A DNA stretch of 64,000 bases, from assembly GCF_004005965.1 (NCBI RefSeq), contig NZ_SACY01000001.1, forward strand, positions 682,001-746,000, read 5' to 3'. The notes beneath the pieces are model-generated. The model saw only the letters and a list, made by a program, of their open reading frames with translations, was not told the DNA's origin and did not search any database. This document shows, one piece after another, positions 51,566 through 57,277 of the stretch. The stretch is from Sandaracinomonas limnophila. GTDB taxonomy: Bacteria > Bacteroidota > Bacteroidia > Cytophagales > Spirosomataceae. Both the position numbers and the translations under genes were made by a program. The first letter of the stretch is position 1. Each line of letters starts with the position of its first letter.

Positions 51566-52570
51566 TTGAATATTAAAGCCCAACACTTGCATATCCTTAT
51601 CGTTCACGACCAAAAACTTCCCGTTTTCACCTATGGCGGAACTGAGCGCGTGATCTGGGGATTGGCAAAATCGCTTAAAAAACTAGGTCATCAGGTTAGT
51701 TTTTTACTTCCTCAAGGCTCCTCCTGCGACTTTGCAAAGGTTTTAATTTTCAATCCAGAGCTTTCCATAAATAAGCAAATTCCAGAAGATATTGATTTGG
51801 TTCATTTACAGAAAGAACCAAAAGAGCCTTTGACAAAACCCTATTTAGTTACCATTCATGGCAATATCAACGAACAGAGGCCTATTGATTCAAATGCCGT
51901 TTTTGTTTCAAAAAATCATGCCAATAGATACAATTCCGATTCTTTTGTTCACAATGGATTGGATTGGGAAGATTATCAAAAACCGGATTTAACCATTCCT
52001 CGAAAACATTTTCATTTTTTAGGCAATGCTGCCTGGAGAGTAAAAAATGTAAAAGGTGCTATCGCAATCATCAATAAAGTTAAAGGAGAAAAATTAGCCG
52101 TTTTAGGAGGTAATAGGTTTAATTTCAAAATGGGTATTCGATTCACTTTTAGCCCGAAAGTTTCCTTTTATGGGATGGTGGGTGGAGCCCAAAAATGTGA
52201 ATTATTAAATTATTCAAAAGGTTTAATTTTCCCCGTTCGCTGGCACGAACCCTTTGGTTTAGCCATTACCGAAAGCCTTTTTTACGGCTGTCCAATCTTT
52301 GCAACCCCCTACGGTGCCATTCCAGAATTAGTTTCAAATGAATTTGGTTATTTATCTAATCAAGAAGATGAATTAGCACAGGCTATTCAAGACGCAGAAA
52401 ACTATTCTAAAATTAAATGCCATGAGTATGCAGGAGATGTTTTCAATTCGGATGAAATGGCAAAAAACTATATGAAAAAATATGAGATGGTATTAAATCA
52501 GCAAAAGCTGAATGAAACACCACCTCAATTAATCAAAATCGAACCAAAATTTTTGGATTGGATCCAATAA
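51566..52570 (+). CDS. Glycosyltransferase family 4 protein
   Basis: 334 residues with a GT-B fold: HILIVHDQKLPVFTYGGTER at the N-terminus (donor/acceptor loop GGTER), DLVHLQKEP, VTIHGN, and the GT4 EX7E motif as HEPFGLAITESLFYG followed by GCPIFATPYGAIPELV. It probably transfers a sugar from a nucleotide donor to a cell-surface glycan. No ATG is available in the N-terminal region; TTG at 51566, just after the sqr terminator, is the likely start. Solitary, on the same strand as sqr but insulated by the terminator. Confidence 0.85.
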   Translation: MNIKAQHLHILIVHDQKLPVFTYGGTERVIWGLAKSLKKLGHQVSFLLPQGSSCDFAKVLIFNPELSINKQIPEDIDLVHLQKEPKEPLTKPYLVTIHGNINEQRPIDSNAVFVSKNHANRYNSDSFVHNGLDWEDYQKPDLTIPRKHFHFLGNAAWRVKNVKGAIAIINKVKGEKLAVLGGNRFNFKMGIRFTFSPKVSFYGMVGGAQKCELLNYSKGLIFPVRWHEPFGLAITESLFYGCPIFATPYGAIPELVSNEFGYLSNQEDELAQAIQDAENYSKIKCHEYAGDVFNSDEMAKNYMKKYEMVLNQQKLNETPPQLIKIEPKFLDWIQ

Positions 52571-52572
52571 TC

Positions 52573-52618
52573 TTGCGACTAAAGTCACGCCAAACCCTTC
52601 TTCAACCTACTAATTTTG
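52573..52618 (+). promoter_or_regulatory. CRP-like site and promoter without a sense gene
   Basis: TTGCGA-CTAAAG-TCACGC (52573-52590) is followed, 22 bases after TCAC, by a perfect TANNTTTG box, TAATTTTG (52611-52618). The geometry equals that of the tauE promoter. Yet the next gene on its right (dsrE-like) is on the opposite strand, so the transcript would begin antisense to it. Confidence 0.5.
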
Positions 52619-52623
52619 TATCA

Positions 52624-53031
52624 TTAAGGCTTTAAATAAGACCAGCCTTCTTCTTGTTTCAACACAATTTCAGCTACCCCAGAAGGTACAAAATTGGCAA
52701 TAGGAAGAATCGTTTTACGGTCAATTTTACGGTCGCGAATTGTATTTTCACATGCCATAAATTTAACACCCGACAATGCTAATTCTTCAATTTTTGCTTT
52801 TTGTGTTGTTTTTGAATCAATTAAAAAAGAGATTCCTGCCCCATGAGCCACAACCTCAATTTGTGTATCAACACCCAAAGCAGTTTGCAAATTACCCACA
52901 TTACGAACAACACCATGCCAAGCTGTAGTATCAGCTGTATTTAAATGTACAACCACACGATGCTTTGGCTTTGAGAAACCAGCAAAAGAAACAAATAAAA
53001 TTGCAAGAAGAAAATAAGTAAATCGTTTCAT
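52624..53031 (-). CDS. Exported DsrE-family protein
   Basis: 135 residues with a signal peptide (RFTYFLLAILFVSFAGFS), then a DsrE/DsrF-like fold: HRVVVHLNTADTTAWHGVVR, VEVVAHG-like strand QIEVVAHGAGISFLID, and SGVKFMACENTIRDRKI with the single cysteine near the usual active position. Periplasmic DsrE-like proteins of this type are common in Bacteroidota and are thought to bind or carry sulfur. It is divergent from the methyltransferase gene (37-bp gap) and sits between sulfur genes. Confidence 0.82.
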   Translation of the reverse strand: MKRFTYFLLAILFVSFAGFSKPKHRVVVHLNTADTTAWHGVVRNVGNLQTALGVDTQIEVVAHGAGISFLIDSKTTQKAKIEELALSGVKFMACENTIRDRKIDRKTILPIANFVPSGVAEIVLKQEEGWSYLKP

Positions 53032-53068
53032 AGTATAAAAAATTAAAACCTAAATTAATAAAAATTAT

Positions 53069-53665
53069 ATGAAATCCATTTGGAATGAAAGATATCAAAA
53101 CGAAGATTATCAGTATGGTAAATCTCCCAATGATTTTTTCGAAAAAAATATTAATAATTTAACATTAGGAAGAGTTCTCATTCCAGCAGCTGGAGAAGGA
53201 AGGGATGCAATCTTTGCTGCAAAAATGGGTTGGGAAGTCGAAGCCTTTGACTTATCAGAAATGGCAAAAGAAAAAGCGATAATTTTATCAAAAGATAATA
53301 AGGTAGAAATTTCCTTTGAAGTGGCAGATGTGCAATCAATTAATTATCCCGAAAATTCCTTTGATGTAATTGCCCCCATTTTCTTTCATTTACCTGAACA
53401 ATTACGCAAGGATTTTCATTTAAAATGTATAAAATGGCTTAAACCAGGTGGGAAAATTATACTTGAAGCGTTTACAAAAAATCAAATCAAAAACACCTCC
53501 GGTGGCCCAAAAGACCTGAATTTGCTTTATTCAAAAGAAGAAATTGCAGAAGATTTCAAAGAATTAAAAATTGAACTTTTGCAAGAAACAAGTCGAAACC
53601 TTAACGAAGGCCCCCTTCACCAAGGAAAAGCAGACTTATTACAATTTATTGGAACTAAAATTTAA
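53069..53665 (+). CDS. Class I SAM-dependent methyltransferase (TehB/thiopurine-type)
   Basis: 198 residues. It starts with WNERYQNEDYQYGKSPNDFF, typical of the TehB/Tpmt-like branch; SAM motif I reads VLIPAAGEGRDAIFAAKMGW, motif II VEAFDLSE, and VIAPIFFHLPEQLR follows. The branch includes enzymes that methylate thiols, chalcogenides or hydrogen sulfide. Location at the head of a rhodanese/thioredoxin operon favours a sulfur substrate, which is inference. The rhodanese gene starts 5 nt after its stop. Confidence 0.85.
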   Translation: MKSIWNERYQNEDYQYGKSPNDFFEKNINNLTLGRVLIPAAGEGRDAIFAAKMGWEVEAFDLSEMAKEKAIILSKDNKVEISFEVADVQSINYPENSFDVIAPIFFHLPEQLRKDFHLKCIKWLKPGGKIILEAFTKNQIKNTSGGPKDLNLLYSKEEIAEDFKELKIELLQETSRNLNEGPLHQGKADLLQFIGTKI

Positions 53666-53670
53666 AAAAT

Positions 53671-53970
53671 ATGTTAAACTTACTGAAGAATTTATTAGGA
53701 ATGGGTCCAAAAGTGGATCTAAAAGAATTAATGAAAAATGGTGCACAAATAATTGATGTTCGTACGCCATCCGAATTTGCTGGTGGACACCTAAAAGGTG
53801 CCATTAACCTCCCCTTACAAACCCTTGGAAATAACCTTTCCAAAATTAAAAAAGATAAACCTGTAATCACCTGCTGTGCCTCCGGCATGCGTTCCAGCGC
53901 AGCAAAAAGACTATTAAAAAGCAATGGATTTGATGCACACAACGGTGGTGCTTGGTTAAGTTTAAAGTAA
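53671..53970 (+). CDS. Single-domain rhodanese
   Basis: 99 residues: a short hydrophobic start (MLNLLKNLLGMGPKVDLKEL), then IIDVRTPSEFAGGHLKGAIN and the active loop VITCCASGMRSSAA. Two adjacent cysteines precede the loop; the second aligns with the catalytic position. It has no signal peptide and is cytoplasmic. It follows the methyltransferase by 5 nt and is separated from the thioredoxin gene by a 40-bp heptamer array. Confidence 0.88.
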   Translation: MLNLLKNLLGMGPKVDLKELMKNGAQIIDVRTPSEFAGGHLKGAINLPLQTLGNNLSKIKKDKPVITCCASGMRSSAAKRLLKSNGFDAHNGGAWLSLK

Positions 53971-53971
53971 C

Positions 53972-54012
53972 CATAACCCATAACCCATAACTCATAACTC
54001 ATAACATATAAG
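53972..54012. repeat. CATAACC/CATAACT heptamer array inside an operon
   Basis: Five 7-bp units (CCATAAC or TCATAAC) fill the gap between the rhodanese stop and the thioredoxin start. The array reaches to within a few bases of the ATG, so changes in copy number would change spacing in the translation-initiation region. Confidence 0.75.
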
Positions 54013-54309
54013 ATGAACTTCAAAGAAATAATATCCTCAGATAAACCCGTTTTAGTAGATTTTTCTGCAGAATGGTGCGGACCTTGCAAGCAATTGGCCC
54101 CAATTTTGGAACAAGTGAAATCTAAAGTTGGAGAAACCGCAAAAATTGTCAAAATTGATGTGGATAGAAACAGAAAAGTAGCCGATCAATTCCAAATTCG
54201 TTCGGTACCTACTATGATTTTATTCAAAGATGGAAAATCTGTTTGGCGACAATCGGGCGTCCAACCGGCACATGTTTTAGAAAACTTGATTAAACAATAT
54301 TCAAAATGA
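54013..54309 (+). CDS. Thioredoxin
   Basis: 98 residues with the active site FSAEWCGPCKQLAPIL and the conserved VKIDVDRNRKVADQFQIRSV and PTMILFKDGK segments including cis-Pro. No signal peptide, so cytoplasmic. It reduces protein disulfides and can release sulfur from rhodanese persulfides. Its last 4 nt overlap the start of the rhodanese-thioredoxin fusion gene, so the two are translationally coupled. Confidence 0.93.
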   Translation: MNFKEIISSDKPVLVDFSAEWCGPCKQLAPILEQVKSKVGETAKIVKIDVDRNRKVADQFQIRSVPTMILFKDGKSVWRQSGVQPAHVLENLIKQYSK

Positions 54310-54995
54310 AAAAATTATTAGCCATTTTGGCCATTTCAGCAAGTTTAATAGCCTGCAACAAACCTGAAGGCATTCAATCAATTGATGCAGCTACCTTTCA
54401 ATCGAAAGAAACGAAAGCCCAGCATCAGCAATTGTTGGATGTAAGAACTTCAGATGAATTCGCCAAAGGACATATAGAAGGCGCCATCAATGCAGATATT
54501 AATTTGGGAGATTTCCAAACTCAACTAGCTAAATTAGATAAATCAAAGCCTGTTTTTGTTTATTGCCTTTCGGGTGGTCGTTCATCTTCTGCTGCAGAGG
54601 TTTTAAAAGAAAATGGATTTAAAGAAATCTATAATTTAGAAGGAGGTATTTTAGCCTGGAATGCAGCTCAATTACCTTTAAGTACAACATCAGGAGCCCA
54701 AATGGCAGGAGGAATGAGTCTGTCTGATTACCAAAAACTGGTCGCATCTAAAAAATCAGTAATAGTAGATTTTCATGCAGAATGGTGTGGCCCCTGCAAA
54801 AAACTAAGTCCTATTTTAGAGAAATTTGTAGAGGAACAAAAAGGAAAAGTTGAATTAATTAAGATAGACGTCGACCAAAATCCTGCCCTCGCTGAAGCTC
54901 TTAAAATTGAAGCTATTCCTTATGTGGAACGCTACGAAAATGGGAATTTGCAATGGAAAAAATTGGGACTTTTCCCCGAAAACGAATTAAAATAA
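54306..54995 (+). CDS. Rhodanese-thioredoxin fusion lipoprotein
   Basis: 229 residues. A lipoprotein signal (LLAILAISASLIAC, lipid on C17) places it on the outer side of the membrane. The rhodanese domain (about 25-125) has LLDVRTSDEFAKGHIEGAIN and active Cys C87 in VFVYCLSGGRSS. A linker with GAQMAGG leads to a thioredoxin domain (about 138-229) with C151-G-P-C154. The domains repeat in one chain what the two preceding genes encode separately in the cytoplasm. It may move sulfane sulfur or reduce persulfides in the periplasm. The gene overlaps the convergent SRAP gene by 9 nt. Confidence 0.9.
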   Translation: MKKLLAILAISASLIACNKPEGIQSIDAATFQSKETKAQHQQLLDVRTSDEFAKGHIEGAINADINLGDFQTQLAKLDKSKPVFVYCLSGGRSSSAAEVLKENGFKEIYNLEGGILAWNAAQLPLSTTSGAQMAGGMSLSDYQKLVASKKSVIVDFHAEWCGPCKKLSPILEKFVEEQKGKVELIKIDVDQNPALAEALKIEAIPYVERYENGNLQWKKLGLFPENELK

Positions 54996-55649
54996 TCGCA
55001 ATTGATCTTGGGCTCGAAATACTTTTCGAGCCTTCATTTTTTCCGACGAATAGGGCTTAAAATACCCTTTCAAATCCTCCAAAGGCATTCCGTGTACCCA
55101 ATCGGCTTCCTTTTCTAAGGGAATAATCAATGGCATTCTTTTCTTGGTATTGTGAATTTCCTCCATCAACTCATTAGCAGGAGTTGTCAAAATTGAAAAA
55201 CTTGCTTGCTTCATTTGCGTTTTAGGATTCGTCCAAATAGCATAAATACCACCCAGAGCAAATGGACCTTCACTTACCAAGCTGATCTCCCATTCGGTCT
55301 TTTCCTTCCCAAGGTGTTGCCACTCAAAAAAACCGTCCACTAACACCAAACATCTTTGTCGGAGAATGGACGGTTCAAAGGTTGGTTTTTCAAAAACGGT
55401 TTCCGTACGAGCATTCAATGTTTTACTCGGAAAATCTTTGGCTTGATCTTCATCCGCCCAAGCTGGAATTAATCCCCATGGAATCAATTGTATCTCTTCA
55501 GGTTTTCCTTGCGTAATCAATGGCAAAGCAGCTTGAGTAAATCCAGAAACCTTACCTTTGACCAATTGCTCTTCAGCAAATTTTCCCTTTGCCTTGAATC
55601 TACTTTCTAAAGCTTTTTTTGAACTTTGCTGATCAGTATAATAACACAT
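54987..55649 (-). CDS. SRAP-domain (HMCES/YedK-like) DNA-protein crosslinking protein
   Basis: 220 residues. Cys2, the residue that crosslinks to abasic sites, directly follows the initiator Met (MCYYTDQ). Other SRAP elements are LIPWGLIPAWADEDQAKDFP, LNARTETVFEKPTF, RCLVLVDGFFEWQ, and FSILTTPANELMEEIHNTKKRMPLII with the catalytic Glu and His. It shields abasic sites in single-stranded DNA. Convergent with the fusion lipoprotein gene and divergent from msrB. Length is typical. Confidence 0.93.
   Translation of the reverse strand: MCYYTDQQSSKKALESRFKAKGKFAEEQLVKGKVSGFTQAALPLITQGKPEEIQLIPWGLIPAWADEDQAKDFPSKTLNARTETVFEKPTFEPSILRQRCLVLVDGFFEWQHLGKEKTEWEISLVSEGPFALGGIYAIWTNPKTQMKQASFSILTTPANELMEEIHNTKKRMPLIIPLEKEADWVHGMPLEDLKGYFKPYSSEKMKARKVFRAQDQLRLF
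55011..55032 (+). terminator. Hairpin at the convergent gene ends (terminator candidate)
   Basis: GGCTCGAAA (55011-55019) and TTTCGAGCC (55024-55032) form a perfect 9-bp stem with a 4-nt loop, followed by CATTTTTT. It lies inside the 3' coding end of the SRAP gene and would terminate the plus-strand thioredoxin operon. Confidence 0.6.
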
Positions 55650-55697
55650 TTTAAAACAATTTGCTTTAATTTACGTTTAAATAGAAAATTATTCACC

Positions 55698-56186
55698 ATG
55701 AAAACTTTAAAATCATTTCTAATTTATAGTCTATTTATGGTCATTGGTTTTAGTTCCTGTGGACAAAAAACAAAAAATTCTCAAGCAAGTATGGAAAATT
55801 TACCGAAAAACGAAACCGAATGGAAAAAGAAACTCAGTGCTGAGGAGTTTTACATTCTTCGACAAAAAGGCACCGAAAGTCCTTACACAGGTAAATTTTT
55901 AATGCACAAAGAAAAAGGAATTTACACCTGCAAAGGCTGTGGAGCCCATTTATTTACATCAGACTCCAAATTCGACTCTCATTGCGGATGGCCAAGTTTT
56001 GACAAAGAAATCAAGGCCGGGGTCATCAAAGAAACGCGCGACCTCTCCCATGGCATGGACCGAATTGAAATTACCTGTGCCAAATGTGGTGGCCACCTCG
56101 GACATGTGTTCAACGATGGACCTACTGACACAGGTTTACGCTATTGTGTGAATTCTGTTTCATTAGGGTTCGAATCGGGGAAATGA
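55698..56186 (+). CDS. msrB: Peptide-methionine (R)-S-oxide reductase, lipoprotein form
   Basis: 162 residues from the ATG at 55698, which gives a lipoprotein-like leader (LIYSLFMVIGFSSC). An earlier in-frame ATG (55626) overlaps the divergent SRAP gene and is rejected. MsrB motifs: YTCKGCGAHLFTSDSKFDSH and EITCAKCGGHLGHVF supply the four zinc cysteines; GLRYCVNSVSLGF carries the catalytic Cys. It repairs oxidised methionine in envelope proteins. A 570-bp repeat element begins at its stop codon. Confidence 0.92.
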   Translation: MKTLKSFLIYSLFMVIGFSSCGQKTKNSQASMENLPKNETEWKKKLSAEEFYILRQKGTESPYTGKFLMHKEKGIYTCKGCGAHLFTSDSKFDSHCGWPSFDKEIKAGVIKETRDLSHGMDRIEITCAKCGGHLGHVFNDGPTDTGLRYCVNSVSLGFESGK

Positions 56187-56752
56187 AGAATATAAGAATT
56201 GGGGAATATAGGAATTGGAGAATATAGGAATTGGGGAATATAGGAATTGGGGAATATAGGAATTGGAGAATATAGGAATTGGAGAATATAGGAATTGGAG
56301 AATATAGGAATTGGAGAATGTAGGAATTGGAGAATAAAAGAATCGGGGAATTTGAGAATCGGGGAATTTGAGAAATTGGGGAATTTGAAAAATATTTCAA
56401 AAAACAAACCTAGAGGGATTGCACATCTATAACATTTGAAAATATTTTAATAAACAATCCCAGAGGGATTGCACATCTATAGCATTTGAGAAATATTTTA
56501 ATAAACAATCCCAGAGGGATTGCACATCTATAGCATTTCGGATTGTGAGAGAGATTGATCGACCCCAGCGGGGTCGAATTAAATAAAAAAATGACCCCGC
56601 TGGGGTCAAAAAACATTGGGAAGAATTTTCGGCTATATGTGCAATCCCTCCGGGATTGTTTTTCGAAATATTCCCCAATTCCTAATATTCCCCAATTCCT
56701 AATATTCCCCAATTCCTATATTCCCCAATTCCTATATTCCCCAATTCTCAAA
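56187..56752. repeat. Large inverted composite repeat (16-bp arrays, 50-bp units, triloop palindromes)
   Basis: The left arm is a degenerate GGAATATAGGAATTGG array with a 16-bp period (about 56187-56395). The right arm (about 56667-56752) is its complement. Inside are three direct copies, 50-51 bp apart, of a unit with AATCCC-AGA-GGGATT and GCACATCTATA (from about 56405 to 56540), and one inverted partner with AATCCC-TCC-GGGATT (56643-56657). At the centre stand GACCCC-AGC-GGGGTC (56561-56575) and GACCCC-GCT-GGGGTC (56593-56607). Short open frames here are repeat artefacts. Confidence 0.85.
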
Positions 56753-56754
56753 TT

Positions 56755-57072
56755 TCACTTCTTCTTACAACAACTCGGCAATTTTTCATACCCCTTGGCA
56801 TCCGCAACAGCTTCATCTGCATCATACCCAACCTCTGTAATTGCTTTTTTCACTGCCTCAAAAGTGGTTTTAGAAACATCGTAGGTTACCGTCACCACCT
56901 TATCATTCAAATCTAATTCCGCCCTTTTTACACCTTTGCTCAGCGTCAAATTCTTTTCAATGCGCTCTTTGCACATTTCACAAATGGCAGAAGTTCTAAT
57001 TTTGATCTTTACTTTTGGACCTGCCATTAATACAGCAGGTGCCAAAAGAAACAAAAACATTAGTTTTTTCAT
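56755..57072 (-). CDS. Exported heavy-metal-associated (HMA) domain protein
   Basis: 105 residues with a signal peptide (MKKLMFLFLLAPAVLMAG), then one HMA ferredoxin-like domain: VKIKIRTSAICEMCKERIEK with the CxxC metal-binding pair, VKRAELDLNDKVVTVTYD and AITEVGYDADEA. A C-terminal CCKKK tail adds two cysteines. It is a periplasmic metallochaperone, probably for Cu(I). Its ATG overlaps the stop of the HMBD gene (4 nt) in a four-gene metal operon. Confidence 0.88.
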   Translation of the reverse strand: MKKLMFLFLLAPAVLMAGPKVKIKIRTSAICEMCKERIEKNLTLSKGVKRAELDLNDKVVTVTYDVSKTTFEAVKKAITEVGYDADEAVADAKGYEKLPSCCKKK

Positions 57073-57275
57073 TTTTTAACAGCTTTTAAATCCATTCCGC
57101 ATGAAGGACATTTGCCTTTTTTGTCGTAGGTCTTTTTGCCTTCACATTTCATTGGGCACTGATATTCTTCTTTCTTAGTTGCCTCTTCTTTTTTAGCAGT
57201 AGCATGTTGCTCGTGCTGTGCAAATGCGCTCATTGTTCCCAACAAAATTGCGCTCATTAAAACGATTTTTTTCAT
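57069..57275 (-). CDS. Exported small heavy-metal-binding-domain protein
   Basis: 68 residues from the ATG at 57275; an upstream frame opening would overlap the TonB receptor gene. A signal peptide (KKIVLMSAILLGTMSAFA) is followed by a His/Lys/Glu-rich stretch and the HMBD motif YQCPMKCEGKKTYDKKGKCP with SCGMDL. This Cys/Met pattern binds Cu(I) in CusB- and CopA-type proteins. It starts 2 nt after the receptor stop and overlaps the HMA gene by 4 nt, so all are translated together. Confidence 0.82.
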   Translation of the reverse strand: MKKIVLMSAILLGTMSAFAQHEQHATAKKEEATKKEEYQCPMKCEGKKTYDKKGKCPSCGMDLKAVKK

Positions 57276-57277
57276 GA

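Noticed and set aside
56122-56407. Open frames of 88-92 codons coding SNSPILQF-type repeats
   Set aside because: They are translations of the 16-bp tandem array in two frames and have no start context or conserved content.
56410-56712. Open frames of 83-100 codons in the composite repeat
   Set aside because: The protein repeats (CYRCAIPLGLFIKIF) simply follow the 50-bp DNA repeat; the region is non-coding.
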